A stretch of DNA of 58,749 nt from an uncultured Clostridia bacterium (GCA_944376235.1 CALWCA010000020.1:1-58749), one strand, 5' to 3'; counted from the stretch's first letter, positions 44,335-54,806 are shown. Translations and numbers: made by a program. Notes: generated from the sequence alone by a model not told the origin.

Positions 44335-44387
44335 TTGACAAGGGGAGGTTACATGTGTAACCTTATAGACAGGTTACAATTGTACCC
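44335..44387 (+). promoter_or_regulatory. Promoter and tandem BlaI/MecI-type operators
   Basis: Two near-palindromes sit head to tail. GGTTAC-ATGT-GTAACC lies at 44347-44362 and GGTTACAATTGTACCC at 44372-44387, with 25 bases between centres. Both contain TACA/TGTA half-sites like the TACAnATGTA core bound by BlaI and MecI. TTGACA at 44335-44340 is a good -35, but the -10 is ambiguous (TATAGA at 44364, or TACAAT at 44375 with a poorer -35). The sites overlap the promoter region, so autorepression is likely. Confidence 0.75.
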
Positions 44388-44411
44388 TGGCGGAAGGAAG
44401 GACGGACGACA

Positions 44412-44798
44412 ATGAATGAGCTGGCTGAAAAAATTTCGGCCTCGGAGCTGGAGGTTTTGGAAATCCTGTGGCAGGCGGGAGAGCCGATGCCGGTGGCGCG
44501 CATTCGCGAGGCGCTGGCCGCTTCACACGACTGGGACGGCTCGACCGTAAAGACGCTGCTGCGCCGCCTGTGCGACAAGGGCGTGGTGCAGGCGCAAAAG
44601 AGGGAGGTTTTCTACTACAGCCCTCTGCTGAGCCGAAAGCAGTATCAGAGCTGGTCTGTGCGCTCGCTGCTGCAGAAGGTCTACCGGGGCAGCGCGCGTG
44701 ACCTGGTGGCCTCGCTGGTCAGCGAGGCGCAGCTCAGCCCAAGCGACATCGAGGAGCTGCGGGCCATATTGTACCCGGAGGAGGGCGGCCATGCGTGA
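44412..44798 (+). CDS. BlaI/MecI/CopY-family repressor
   Basis: Winged-helix repressor of 128 residues. The N-terminal helix-turn-helix region (ISASELEVLEILWQAGEPMP) and STVKTLLRRLCDKGVVQAQK are typical of BlaI/MecI; a C-terminal dimerisation region follows. BlaI is cleaved when the partner M56 protease is activated, freeing the operon. It overlaps the next gene by eight bases (44791-44798), so the pair is translationally coupled. Operators with TACA/TGTA half-sites precede it. No beta-lactamase gene is in the operon. Confidence 0.93.
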   Translation: MNELAEKISASELEVLEILWQAGEPMPVARIREALAASHDWDGSTVKTLLRRLCDKGVVQAQKREVFYYSPLLSRKQYQSWSVRSLLQKVYRGSARDLVASLVSEAQLSPSDIEELRAILYPEEGGHA

Positions 44799-46278
44799 GG
44801 TGTTTTGGGTGATGCTGTCGCTCTCGCTGTCGGGCGCGGGGCTGGCGGCGGTGGTGGCGCTGCTGCAGCGCCTGCTGGCCAAACGGCTGCCTGCAGGGCT
44901 CTTTTACGGGCTGTGGGCGGCGGTGCTGCTGCGCATGATTGTGCCCGCAGGCCCCCTGGGCGGTGTCAGCCACGAGGCTGTGTCGCGGCTTGAGGCGCTG
45001 GCGCAGGCAAGTGCGGTGCAGGCGCAGGGGCAGACGGTGTGGCAGAGCACGGCGCTGACCGGGACCCCGGGCGGCGCGGGGGCGAGAGGAATCCTCTGGC
45101 TTGCCGTGGTGTGGGGCGCCGGTGCGGCGGGACTGCTGCTGTGGCGGCTTTGGAGCTACCGGTGCTTTTGCAAAGCGGTGGATAGCAGGTCGTGTCCTGT
45201 ATCGCCTGAGATACGGGAGCAGATGCTGCCGCTTGCGGGGCAGGGGGGCCGCTTGCCGGAGCTTGTGGAGTGCGGCGGCGTGGGGGCTCCCATGCTGCTG
45301 GGGCTGCGGCGTCCCCGGATCGTGCTGCCCGCAGGGGATTTTTCCCCGCAGCAGATCAGGGACATGCTGGCACACGAGATGGTGCATTTCGAGCGCCGCG
45401 ACCTTGCCCTCAAGTGGGCGGCCGTTGTCGTGACCGCGCTGCACTGGCCCAATCCGGCGGCATGGTATGCGCTGCGTCAGATGGGGATTTTCTGCGAGCT
45501 TTCGTGTGACGAGAGGCTCACAAAATCCTGGCCGGCGCTGCGCCGTGCGGCCTACGGGGCGCTGCTGCTGCGGCTCTCTCAGGGCGTCCCGGAGCGGGAA
45601 ACGCCTCTGTCGGCCTCCTTTTCCGAGCAGAAAGAACGGTTGAAAGAGAGGTTAAAAACAATTATGACGCCAAAAAATACGGGGAAAAAGACAACGCTGC
45701 TGACGGCGGCGGTGCTGGCGGTGGCAGTGATTTCGTTTGTGGCTATGGGCGCCTACGCCGGGCGCTCGCAGCAGCAAAATTCCGGGCAGGACGCGCTGCT
45801 TTTGCAGGAGGTGTCGGAGCTGCCCGGCGGGCAGGAGCAGGGACAGGCTCAGGAGCAGGAGCAGACGCCTGCGCTGCAGCAGCCCTTTGAGGCACAGGGT
45901 CAGCAGGTGAGCATTGCGGCGGAGTTTGGAACCCACGTGCATCCCATAACCCAGCAGGAAATCAGCCATGACGGCGTGGACTTCGTGCTCGAAGAGGGCA
46001 CGCCGGTGCTGGCCGCCGCGCAGGGCGTGGTGGAGAGCGCGGGGTATGACGGCGAAGACGGCTACGCCGTATCCATTTCCCACGGCAACGGCATGTCGAC
46101 CCGTTACTGCCACATGCAGGACGTGGAGGTGCAGCAGGGGCAGACGGTGGAAGCCGGCCAGTGCGTCGGCACCGTGGGCTCGACCGGCAACAGCACAGGG
46201 CCTCACCTGCACTTTGCCGTAAAGCAGGATGACGCCTTTGTCGACCCGCTTGCCCTGCTGGAGCAGTCCGGAGAGTGA
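44791..46278 (+). CDS. BlaR1/MecR1-like M56 protease fused to M23 endopeptidase domain
   Basis: Membrane protein of 495 residues. Three helices (about 5-27, 34-52, 100-122) precede an M56 zinc-protease domain with HEMVH at 195-199 and Glu236 or Glu241 as the likely third ligand. A fourth helix (about 302-322) leads to a Gln-rich linker and an extracellular LytM/M23 domain (about 375-490). The domain has HDGVD (His393, Asp397), His441 and HLH (472-474), so the endopeptidase site looks intact. Classical BlaR1 has a penicillin-binding sensor there. A cell-wall-binding sensor that signals through cleavage of the upstream BlaI is the natural reading. GGAGGAGGGCGGCC precedes the ATG. Confidence 0.93.
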   Translation: MREVFWVMLSLSLSGAGLAAVVALLQRLLAKRLPAGLFYGLWAAVLLRMIVPAGPLGGVSHEAVSRLEALAQASAVQAQGQTVWQSTALTGTPGGAGARGILWLAVVWGAGAAGLLLWRLWSYRCFCKAVDSRSCPVSPEIREQMLPLAGQGGRLPELVECGGVGAPMLLGLRRPRIVLPAGDFSPQQIRDMLAHEMVHFERRDLALKWAAVVVTALHWPNPAAWYALRQMGIFCELSCDERLTKSWPALRRAAYGALLLRLSQGVPERETPLSASFSEQKERLKERLKTIMTPKNTGKKTTLLTAAVLAVAVISFVAMGAYAGRSQQQNSGQDALLLQEVSELPGGQEQGQAQEQEQTPALQQPFEAQGQQVSIAAEFGTHVHPITQQEISHDGVDFVLEEGTPVLAAAQGVVESAGYDGEDGYAVSISHGNGMSTRYCHMQDVEVQQGQTVEAGQCVGTVGSTGNSTGPHLHFAVKQDDAFVDPLALLEQSGE

Positions 46279-46298
46279 CAGAAAGGCTTTTTGGGAAG

Positions 46299-46381
46299 GC
46301 GGCCTGCCGCAGGGCAGGCCGCAAAGGCCCCGGGGAGGGGAGGGGGCGGCAGAGCCGCCCCCTCCCCTCCCCGGGGCCTTT
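46299..46381. repeat. Two very strong GC-rich hairpins
   Basis: GCGGCCTGCC pairs with GGCAGGCCGC (46299-46322). A second perfect 28-bp stem pairs 46323-46350 with 46354-46381 around a three-base AGA loop, starting and ending AAAGGCC/GGCCTTT. They follow the M56-M23 stop codon. Either could stop transcription, although a T-run is short. The rest of 46279-46531 holds no recognisable gene. Confidence 0.8.
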
Positions 46382-46531
46382 GGTTTGCAGCGCCGGGAGA
46401 AGGGCTGCGTGGCTCAAAGAGGGGCCGTTTCATGAATGAGGGCGGCCGGGGGAACCGTGCCCTAGTGCAGGAGATCCCAAGAGGCGCTGAGGGGCATGAG
46501 GGAGGGTGTCCTGACGGCCTGCGGCAGGCGC

Positions 46532-46574
46532 AGAAAAAAGCAGGAGGGCGCTTCTTTGAAAGAAGCGCCCTCCT
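46532..46574 (-). terminator. Terminator of groESL
   Basis: AGGAGGGCGCTTCTTT (46542-46557) pairs with AAAGAAGCGCCCTCCT (46559-46574). On the minus strand it is followed by GCTTTTTTCTG. Confidence 0.9.
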
Positions 46575-46618
46575 GAAGTGCTTTGAGAAGTGCAAAGGGA
46601 AAACGGCCCTTTGGGAAA

Positions 46619-48280
<1,662 letters not shown>

Positions 48281-48312
48281 TTAATTCTCTAACGTTTACG
48301 CTTGGCCTTTGC

Positions 48313-48642
<330 letters not shown>

Positions 48643-48669
48643 TTAGCACTCGATAACCTCAAGTGCTAA
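48643..48669 (-). promoter_or_regulatory. CIRCE operator (HrcA binding site)
   Basis: TTAGCACTC, nine bases, AAGTGCTAA is the CIRCE inverted repeat with a single mismatch (A for G) in one arm. It lies between the promoter and groES on the minus strand. HrcA itself is not encoded in the window. Confidence 0.95.
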
Positions 48670-48672
48670 TTC

Positions 48673-48701
48673 ATTGTAACGCGAACATTTCGCTCTGTCA
48701 A
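48673..48701 (-). promoter_or_regulatory. groESL promoter
   Basis: On the minus strand a perfect TTGACA (48701-48696) and TACAAT (48678-48673) are 17 bases apart, directly upstream of CIRCE. Confidence 0.9.
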
Positions 48702-48892
48702 GGGGATTTTGCAAGGAAGTTGAAAAAAAGTCGGTTGTTTTTGCAAAAGGGGTTGGATACAGGGTGCATAGCGGGGAAAGGGCCATGGAGCAGAGGGCAA
48801 AGAGGGCGTTTCAGGAAAGCTGCAGACGGCGCGGCGGGGGGATAACGCATGAGGCCCCGGCGCCGGGCGGTGCGCGCCAAAGGGCGCGCACG

Positions 48893-48932
48893 ACAAAGGG
48901 AGAGCGCCGCTTTTGCGGCGCTCTCCCTTTGT
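48893..48932 (-). terminator. Terminator after the methyltransferase gene
   Basis: An 18-bp perfect stem (48893-48910 with 48915-48932) with a TTTT loop. It lies 58 bases beyond the methyltransferase stop. The remainder of 48702-48990 is GC-rich without a recognisable gene. Confidence 0.75.
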
Positions 48933-48990
48933 ATCCCTCTTTGAAAAGGGGCGTCCGGCGCCGGGGCGGGAGGCCTGGTGGGGCGGGCCG

Positions 48991-50148
48991 TCACCGGGTG
49001 TCTGACGGCGCTGCGGAGCCTCTGGCGGGACGGGGGCGAAAATACTGATAGTAGTCGCACTTGATCATGCCGTTGTAGAGCTTGCGCTTTTTGTCGGCGG
49101 CTTTTCCGTAGAAGCGTTCGAACTCCTCGTGGGAGGTGATGATGTTGCAGCTCCAATTTTCAAGGCGGGAGAAGACGCGGCCCATCTCGCGGTAGAGAGC
49201 TTCGCACTCCTGCCGCTCGGCCATGCGTTCGCCGTAAGGCGGGTTGCAGACAAGGGTGCCGCCCGCAAGGCCGGGGGAAAAGGCGCTCACGGGGGCGGTT
49301 TTGATGTGCAGGCAGTGCTGCACGCCGGCCAGCGCGGCATTTTGGGCAGTCAGGGCCGTCATGGCCTCGTCGATGTCGCTGGCGAGGATGGTCGCCTGCG
49401 CCGGCACGACGGCCTCGCGCGCCTCTTCACGCGCGTCGCGCAGCAGGGAAGGGGGGAGAAATCCAAAGTTCTCGAAGCAAAAGGAGCGGTGCAGGCCTGG
49501 CGCCATGCGGCAGGCCTGCATGGCAGCTTCGATGGCGATGGTGCCGCTTCCGCAGAAGGGGTCGGCGAAGGGCTCGCGGCCCCTGTAGCGCGCCGCGCGC
49601 ACCAGCGCCGCCGCCAGCGTTTCGCGGATGGGGGCCAGGTTGCCCTGGGCGCGGTAGCCGCGCTTGTGCAAGGGGGCTCCGCTGGTGTCGAGCAAAATCA
49701 TGGCCTCGTCGCGCAGCAGGAAAAACTGCACGGGAAGGCGAACGCCGGTCTCGGGCAGCCGCACAAGTCCATAAGCGGCGCACAGACAGTCGACCACGGC
49801 CTTTTTGACGATTTTCTGGCAGGCGGGCACGCTGTGCAGCAGTGACTTGACGCAGGAGCCCGTGACCACGACGGCGTCCTGCCGTGCGGCAAGGGCCGGC
49901 CAGTCGATGCCGCGCACGCCCTGGTAGAGCTGCTCGAAGCTGCGCGCGGGGAAGCGGGCCAAAAGAATCATGACGCGCTCGGCGCAGCGAAGGTTCAAAT
50001 TGGTGCGCGCCACCGCTTCGGCGTCTCCCACAAAGGTCACGCGGCCGTCGATGACCTCGTGGATGTCGTAGCCCAGGTCGTAGATTTCCTCTTTGACATA
50101 GCGCTCGAGCCCGAAAAGGCAGGGCGCCTGAAGAAGCATAGTCTGCAT
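48991..50148 (-). CDS. THUMP-domain class I rRNA methyltransferase (RlmL-N/YpsC family)
   Basis: SAM-dependent RNA methyltransferase of 385 residues, probably methylating 23S rRNA guanine (RlmL family). An N-terminal THUMP region (about 1-155, with RAQGNLAPIRETLAAAL after it) leads to the Rossmann fold. The SAM motif is FADPFCGSGTIAIEA and the target-base motif is LVCNPPYGERM. RlmL of E. coli also has a C-terminal RlmK domain that is absent here, as in Bacillus YpsC. GAGGAGAGCTT precedes the ATG. A short gap separates it from hpf on the same strand. Confidence 0.92.
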   Translation of the reverse strand: MQTMLLQAPCLFGLERYVKEEIYDLGYDIHEVIDGRVTFVGDAEAVARTNLNLRCAERVMILLARFPARSFEQLYQGVRGIDWPALAARQDAVVVTGSCVKSLLHSVPACQKIVKKAVVDCLCAAYGLVRLPETGVRLPVQFFLLRDEAMILLDTSGAPLHKRGYRAQGNLAPIRETLAAALVRAARYRGREPFADPFCGSGTIAIEAAMQACRMAPGLHRSFCFENFGFLPPSLLRDAREEAREAVVPAQATILASDIDEAMTALTAQNAALAGVQHCLHIKTAPVSAFSPGLAGGTLVCNPPYGERMAERQECEALYREMGRVFSRLENWSCNIITSHEEFERFYGKAADKKRKLYNGMIKCDYYQYFRPRPARGSAAPSDTR

Positions 50149-50233
50149 AAGCTCTCCTCACACAGACGCCCCCCGCTCTTGCCGCGGGGGGCGCCGTTGC
50201 TGTTTTGCCGCAAAACGTTGCTGCGCCGGCCGG

Positions 50234-50749
50234 TTACTCGGCGACGATTTGTCCGTAGCCGCCGTCCTTGCGGTGATAGACGACGCACACCGCGCCCTGC
50301 TGGGCGTCGCGGTAGACAAAAAAGGAATGTCCCAAAAGGTTCATCTGGAGGATGGCCTCCTCCACGTCCATGGGTTTGAGCTGGAAGTGTTTTTCCTTGA
50401 TGAGGGAGAAGGGCTCTTCTTCCTCAACGGCGACGGCCATGCCGTCAAAGGCGCCCGACTGAAGCCTCTGCGTCAGACGTTTTTTGTGCTTTTGAAGCTG
50501 GCGCTCCAGATTGTCGACGGCCTCCTCCAGCGAATGGAACATCTCGTTCGAGCGGGTTTCGGCACGGACCTGAAGCCCGCCTGAGACAACGGTCACCTCG
50601 GCAATCTCGTCGTTTTTCTGCGTGGAAAGACGTACGGTAGCCTGGGCGTCGTCGCGAAAATAGCGGTCGAGTTTGGACAGCTTCTTGTCGATTCGCGCCC
50701 GCAGTTCATCTGAAAGATGAAACTTCTTGGTGGTGATCGTGATATCCAT
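50234..50749 (-). CDS. hpf: Ribosome hibernation-promoting factor, long form
   Basis: Binds the 30S subunit and drives 100S dimer formation in stationary phase. The protein has 171 residues. The N-terminal S30AE domain (1-about 100) begins MDITITTKKFHLSDELRARI. The C-terminal dimerisation domain (about 115-171) has VEEAILQMNLLGHSFFVYRD and is the feature of the long form. GGAGATGTTCGT precedes the ATG at 50749; the longer open frame to 50788 is discounted. It has its own promoter. Confidence 0.95.
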   Translation of the reverse strand: MDITITTKKFHLSDELRARIDKKLSKLDRYFRDDAQATVRLSTQKNDEIAEVTVVSGGLQVRAETRSNEMFHSLEEAVDNLERQLQKHKKRLTQRLQSGAFDGMAVAVEEEEPFSLIKEKHFQLKPMDVEEAILQMNLLGHSFFVYRDAQQGAVCVVYHRKDGGYGQIVAE

Positions 50750-50856
50750 ACGAACATCTCCATTCCCTGTAGTATATTCCAAAGCCAAGCGGCTCAGGTG
50801 GCAAATATCCGGCCAGATTTTGGCCGGTTTTCGGGAGGCTCTCCTACCCTGGTTTC

Positions 50857-50886
50857 AGTATATCATAGCAGGACTTTGGAAGTCAA
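50857..50886 (-). promoter_or_regulatory. Promoter for hpf
   Basis: On the minus strand TTGACT (50886-50881) and TATACT (50862-50857) are separated by 18 bases, about 110 bases before the ATG. Confidence 0.7.
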
Positions 50887-51000
50887 ACGCAAACCATCTT
50901 GTGACGCATTTGGGAAAAAGACGTGTTTTTTTGAGCAAAAATACTAAAGGCCAAGGCACAATTTCGACAGGGGGCCAAGAGGCAAAGCCGCTTGCGGCAA

Positions 51001-51030
51001 TTGCATTGCCGGCCGAAAATATGATATGAT
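51001..51030 (+). promoter_or_regulatory. Probable promoter for the nucleoside ABC operon
   Basis: TTGCAT (51001-51006) and TATGAT (51025-51030) lie 18 bases apart. The leader to the TTG start at 51217 is about 180 bases, GC-rich with inverted repeats (for example near 51140-51150) but no recognised riboswitch. Confidence 0.5.
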
Positions 51031-51216
51031 GTCAGCAATAGGGAAAGACGCTTTCTAAGGCTTTGGCGAAGGCGTGCGCCGGGGCGCGGCGGCCGTCTCG
51101 AAAAGGGGAAAGAGGCGGGCTTTCCCCCAAAAAGCCTGGCGCGCCGCCGGCGGAGGCCTTTTGACGGGACGGCGGGGCAGACCGGCTGTGTCGCTTTTTG
51201 AAAGGGGTGGGAAGCA

Positions 51217-52767
51217 TTGAGTGAAATTCTCAGGGTTGAGCGTGTGACAAAGGTCTACGGCAACGGCATCCTGGCCAACGACAAGGTGGAGCTTTCGGTC
51301 AAAAAGGGAGAAATCCACGCCATTTGCGGGGAAAACGGCGCGGGAAAATCCACCCTCATGAAGATGCTGTTCGGACTGGAGCAGCCCGACGAGGGGGAGA
51401 TTTACGTCAAGGGGCAGGCCTGCAAAATCACAAGCCCCAGCGTTGCCATCGGGCTTGGCATCGGCATGGTGCACCAGCATTTCATGCTGGTTGACGAGCT
51501 GACGGTGGCCGAAAACGTGGTGCTGGGCTATGAGCCCAAAAAGGGCCTGGTCATCGACTGGGACAAGGCGGCCGACATGACGCGGGAGGTGGGCCGCAAA
51601 TACAACCTGGAGGTCGAGCCCGGCCTTTTGGTGGGCGACATCTCGGTGGGTCTCAAGCAGCGCGTGGAAATTGTCAAGGCGCTGCTGCGCGGGGCCGAAA
51701 TCCTGATTCTCGACGAGCCCACGGCGGTGCTCACCCCGCAGGAGACCAGGGAGCTTTTCGCGGAGCTCAAGCACCTGCGCGACGCGGGCCACACCATTTT
51801 GTTCATCTCCCACAAGCTCGGCGAGGTCAAGGAGCTGTGCGACCGCATCACCATCATGCGCGCGGGGCACACGGTGGGCACCTACGAGGTGGCGGATTTG
51901 TCGGAGGCAGACATCTCGCGCATGATGGTGGGGCGCGACGTGGTGCTCAAAATCGACAAGGCGAAGGCAGCCCCCGGCGAGGTGGAGCTGTCGGTGCGGG
52001 ATTTGGAGTATACGGGAGACCTTGGCAAAAAGGCGCTGCGCGGGGTTTCGCTGGACGTGCGAAAGGGGGAGATCCTGGGCGTGGCCGGCGTGGAGGGCAA
52101 CGGGCAGCGCGAGCTGGTGGAAATCATCACGGGCCTGCGGGAAGGCGCCACGGGCACGGTGACGCTGGAGGGGTTTCCTTTGCTGGGTGCGTCCATCCGC
52201 GAGAGCAGGCGGCGGGGAATGGCCCACATCCCCTCCGACCGCATGGTCTACGGCGTGGCAAAAAATCAGAGCATTTCCTTTAACATCCTGGCAGGCAAGA
52301 CACAAGACGAGCGCTACACCGGAAAGGTGCTTTTTAAGAGCCGGGCCATCGAGCGCGACATGGAGGCGCTGGCCCGGGAGTATACCGTCAAATGCGAGTC
52401 CGCGCAGCAGACGGTGGGCATGCTGTCGGGCGGCAACATTCAAAAGGTGGTCGTGGCGCGCGAGATGTCCTCAAATCCGACGCTGCTGGTGGCAGACCAG
52501 CCCACGCGCGGCATTGACGTGGGCGCGGCCGAATTTATCCGGCGGCGCATCGTGGCCATGCGCGACGAGGGGACGGCCGTTCTGCTGGTGACGGCCGACC
52601 TCAACGAGGCGCTGGAGCTGTCAGACAGCATCGTGGTCATGCGAGACGGGGAAATCGTGGCCTATTATCCCGACACAGGGGATCTGAGCGAGGAAGAGCT
52701 GGGCTTTTATATGCTGGGCGTCAAGCGGCAGACCAAAGAGGAGGTGAGCGGCGTTGTCCACGGGTAA
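51217..52767 (+). CDS. Nucleoside-type ABC transporter ATPase (NupO/YufO-like)
   Basis: ATPase with two nucleotide-binding domains in one chain, 516 residues. Domain 1 has Walker A GENGAGKSTLMKML and the ISVGLKQRVEIVKALL, then ILDEPTA region. Domain 2 has a degenerate Walker A (VEGNGQRELVE), a signature MLSGGNIQKVVVARE and DQPTRGIDVG. This duplicated form is typical of BMP-family nucleoside and sugar importers. The TTG start has AAAGGGGTG upstream. The following permease gene overlaps by 14 bases. The lipoprotein partner is not here; the BMP protein at 11572 is the best candidate. Confidence 0.92.
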   Translation: MSEILRVERVTKVYGNGILANDKVELSVKKGEIHAICGENGAGKSTLMKMLFGLEQPDEGEIYVKGQACKITSPSVAIGLGIGMVHQHFMLVDELTVAENVVLGYEPKKGLVIDWDKAADMTREVGRKYNLEVEPGLLVGDISVGLKQRVEIVKALLRGAEILILDEPTAVLTPQETRELFAELKHLRDAGHTILFISHKLGEVKELCDRITIMRAGHTVGTYEVADLSEADISRMMVGRDVVLKIDKAKAAPGEVELSVRDLEYTGDLGKKALRGVSLDVRKGEILGVAGVEGNGQRELVEIITGLREGATGTVTLEGFPLLGASIRESRRRGMAHIPSDRMVYGVAKNQSISFNILAGKTQDERYTGKVLFKSRAIERDMEALAREYTVKCESAQQTVGMLSGGNIQKVVVAREMSSNPTLLVADQPTRGIDVGAAEFIRRRIVAMRDEGTAVLLVTADLNEALELSDSIVVMRDGEIVAYYPDTGDLSEEELGFYMLGVKRQTKEEVSGVVHG

Positions 52768-53866
52768 AGAGGGCAAAAAACGAGGGCTTTTGCACGACAC
52801 GGCCTCGCGCTTTGAGGTCATCCGCATGGTGGTCGCCATCCTCATCGGCGCCGCCATCACGGCAGTGGTCATCTTCGCGGTCAGCGAAACGCCTTTGGAA
52901 TCGCTGCGCTGCATGTTCTTTGGGCCCATCGAGCGGGTGCGTTACCTTTTCAATGTGCTCGAACTTATGGTTCCCCTGATTTTTACGGGCGTGGCCATCA
53001 GCGTGGTGTTTTCCGCAAAGCAGTTCAATCTGGCGGCAGAGGGTATTTTCTTTTTCGGCGGCATGGTGGCGGCCGTGACGGCCATCGCACTCAAGCTGCC
53101 CAAGGGACTGCATGCAGCCGTCTGCGTGCTGCTGGCAGCCCTGCTCGGCGGCCTGCTGGGCGCACTGCCCGGCCTGCTGAAATATAAATGGAACGCCTCG
53201 GAGCTGGTCATTTCGCTCATGCTCAACTATGTGTGCTTTTCCATGTCCATGTATGTCATCAAAAACTATTTTCGCGACAAGAACGCCGGCGCCATTGTCT
53301 CCTACGTCTTTGAGGAGACGGCGCCCATGACAAAGCTGGTCGCCAAGTACCGCCTGACCACAGGCGGCGCGCTGCTGGCCGTGGCGGCCTGCGTGCTGCT
53401 CTACTTTTTCCTCTACAAGACGCGGTGGGGCTTTGCCATCCGCTCGGCGGGGGAGAACATGAACTTTACCCGCTATGCCGGCCTGCCGGTGGCCTTTGCC
53501 GTGATCGGCTCGCAGGCCATCAGCGGCGTGGTGGCGGGCATCGGCGGCGCGGTGGAGATGCTGTCCATGTATACGCGGTTTCAGTGGACCATGCTGACCG
53601 GCTACGGCTGGGACGGCGTCATTGTGGCCATTTTTGCCAAGAACAATCCCAAATACGTCCCCCTTGCGGCGGGCTTTCTGGCCTGGCTGCGCATCGGGGC
53701 CGACATCATGCTGCGCCGCACCGGCGTGCAGATGGAAATTGTCAAGGTGATTCAGGCCATCATCATCGTGCTGCTGGTGGCCGAGAGCTTTTTGGCAAAG
53801 ACCAGGCACAAAATGGTCGTCAAAGAGGCCACCGCCGAGGCGGCGGGCGCGAAGGAGGTGGCGTAA
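52754..53866 (+). CDS. Nucleoside-type ABC transporter permease (NupP/YufP-like)
   Basis: Inner-membrane permease of 370 residues with about nine hydrophobic helices. Typical family segments are FNLAAEGIFFFGGMVAA, the WNASELVISLMLNYV loop, and GFAIRSAGENMNFTRYAGLP. The TTG start has GGAGGTG seven bases upstream, within the end of the ATPase gene (14-base overlap). It pairs with the second permease immediately downstream. Confidence 0.9.
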   Translation: MSTGKEGKKRGLLHDTASRFEVIRMVVAILIGAAITAVVIFAVSETPLESLRCMFFGPIERVRYLFNVLELMVPLIFTGVAISVVFSAKQFNLAAEGIFFFGGMVAAVTAIALKLPKGLHAAVCVLLAALLGGLLGALPGLLKYKWNASELVISLMLNYVCFSMSMYVIKNYFRDKNAGAIVSYVFEETAPMTKLVAKYRLTTGGALLAVAACVLLYFFLYKTRWGFAIRSAGENMNFTRYAGLPVAFAVIGSQAISGVVAGIGGAVEMLSMYTRFQWTMLTGYGWDGVIVAIFAKNNPKYVPLAAGFLAWLRIGADIMLRRTGVQMEIVKVIQAIIIVLLVAESFLAKTRHKMVVKEATAEAAGAKEVA

Positions 53867-53870
53867 GCGC

Positions 53871-54806
53871 ATGGAAGAACTGTTTTCGGTCATCGGCAAC
53901 GCGGCCTTTGCGGCCTCCATCCTGCGCGTGACCACCCCCATCCTGCTGGCGGCGCTGGGCGCTGCCGTGGCAAGCCAGGCCGGCTGCCTCAACATGGGCC
54001 TTGAGGGCATTATGCTGTTTTCCGCACTGACTGGGGTCTTTGTCTCGTCGCTGACGGGCAGTGCCGTCTGGGGCAGCTGGGCGGGACTTGCCGCCGGCGT
54101 GCTGATTGGCGGGGCGCTGGGCGCGCTGCTGGGTTATCTTGTGCTCACGCTCAAGACCGACGCAACGCTGGCCGGCGTGGCGCTCAACACCATCGGCTCC
54201 AACGGCACCGTTTTTCTGCTTTATGTCTGGACGGGAAGCTCGGGCATTTCCTCTTCCCACAAGAGCTTCGTGCTGCCCGATCTCGAAATCCCGCTTCTCA
54301 AGGATATCCCGGTGCTGGGCACCATTTTCTCGGGGCAAAACGTGGTCACCTATCTCGCCTTCGCCCTGGTGCTGGCGCTGATTTTCTTCCTTTACAAGAC
54401 ACCGCTTGGGCTGCGCATCCGTGCCGTCGGCCTCAACCCCGACGCCGCCGACTCGGTGGGCATCAACGTAGTGCGCATGCGCTATCTGGCGTACATTCTC
54501 TCAGGGGTTCTGGCCGGCATCGGCGGCGCCTACATGTCGATGGGCTATGTGTCGTGGTTTGCGCGCGACATGACATCGGGGCGCGGCTTCATTGCACTGG
54601 CCGCCAGCGCCATGGGACGCTCAACACCCGTTGGCACCACGGTGGCATCGCTGCTGTTCGGCTTCACCATGGCGCTCTCCAATTCCATGCAGACGCTCTC
54701 GATTCCCTATGAGCTGGTGGAGGCGGTGCCTTACGCCTGTACCATCGTGGCGTTGAGCGTTTACGCCTATCATCAGGTGCGCAAGAGCAAAAAGGCGAGA
54801 AAGTAA
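53871..54806 (+). CDS. Nucleoside-type ABC transporter permease (NupQ/YufQ-like)
   Basis: Second permease, 311 residues and about eight helices. The family motif CLNMGLEGIMLFSALTG lies near residue 38, TDATLAGVALNTIGSNGT mid-protein, and LGLRIRAVGLNPDAADSVGI precedes the C-terminal helices. The ATG follows a GAAGGAGGTGG site. It completes an ATPase-permease-permease set without a binding protein. A GC-rich hairpin (54851-54882) follows. Confidence 0.9.
   Translation: MEELFSVIGNAAFAASILRVTTPILLAALGAAVASQAGCLNMGLEGIMLFSALTGVFVSSLTGSAVWGSWAGLAAGVLIGGALGALLGYLVLTLKTDATLAGVALNTIGSNGTVFLLYVWTGSSGISSSHKSFVLPDLEIPLLKDIPVLGTIFSGQNVVTYLAFALVLALIFFLYKTPLGLRIRAVGLNPDAADSVGINVVRMRYLAYILSGVLAGIGGAYMSMGYVSWFARDMTSGRGFIALAASAMGRSTPVGTTVASLLFGFTMALSNSMQTLSIPYELVEAVPYACTIVALSVYAYHQVRKSKKARK

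Noticed and set aside
44791-46278. Two separate genes, M56 protease and M23 peptidase
   Set aside because: The frame is continuous with no stop or new ribosome site, and a membrane helix plus Gln-rich linker join the domains.
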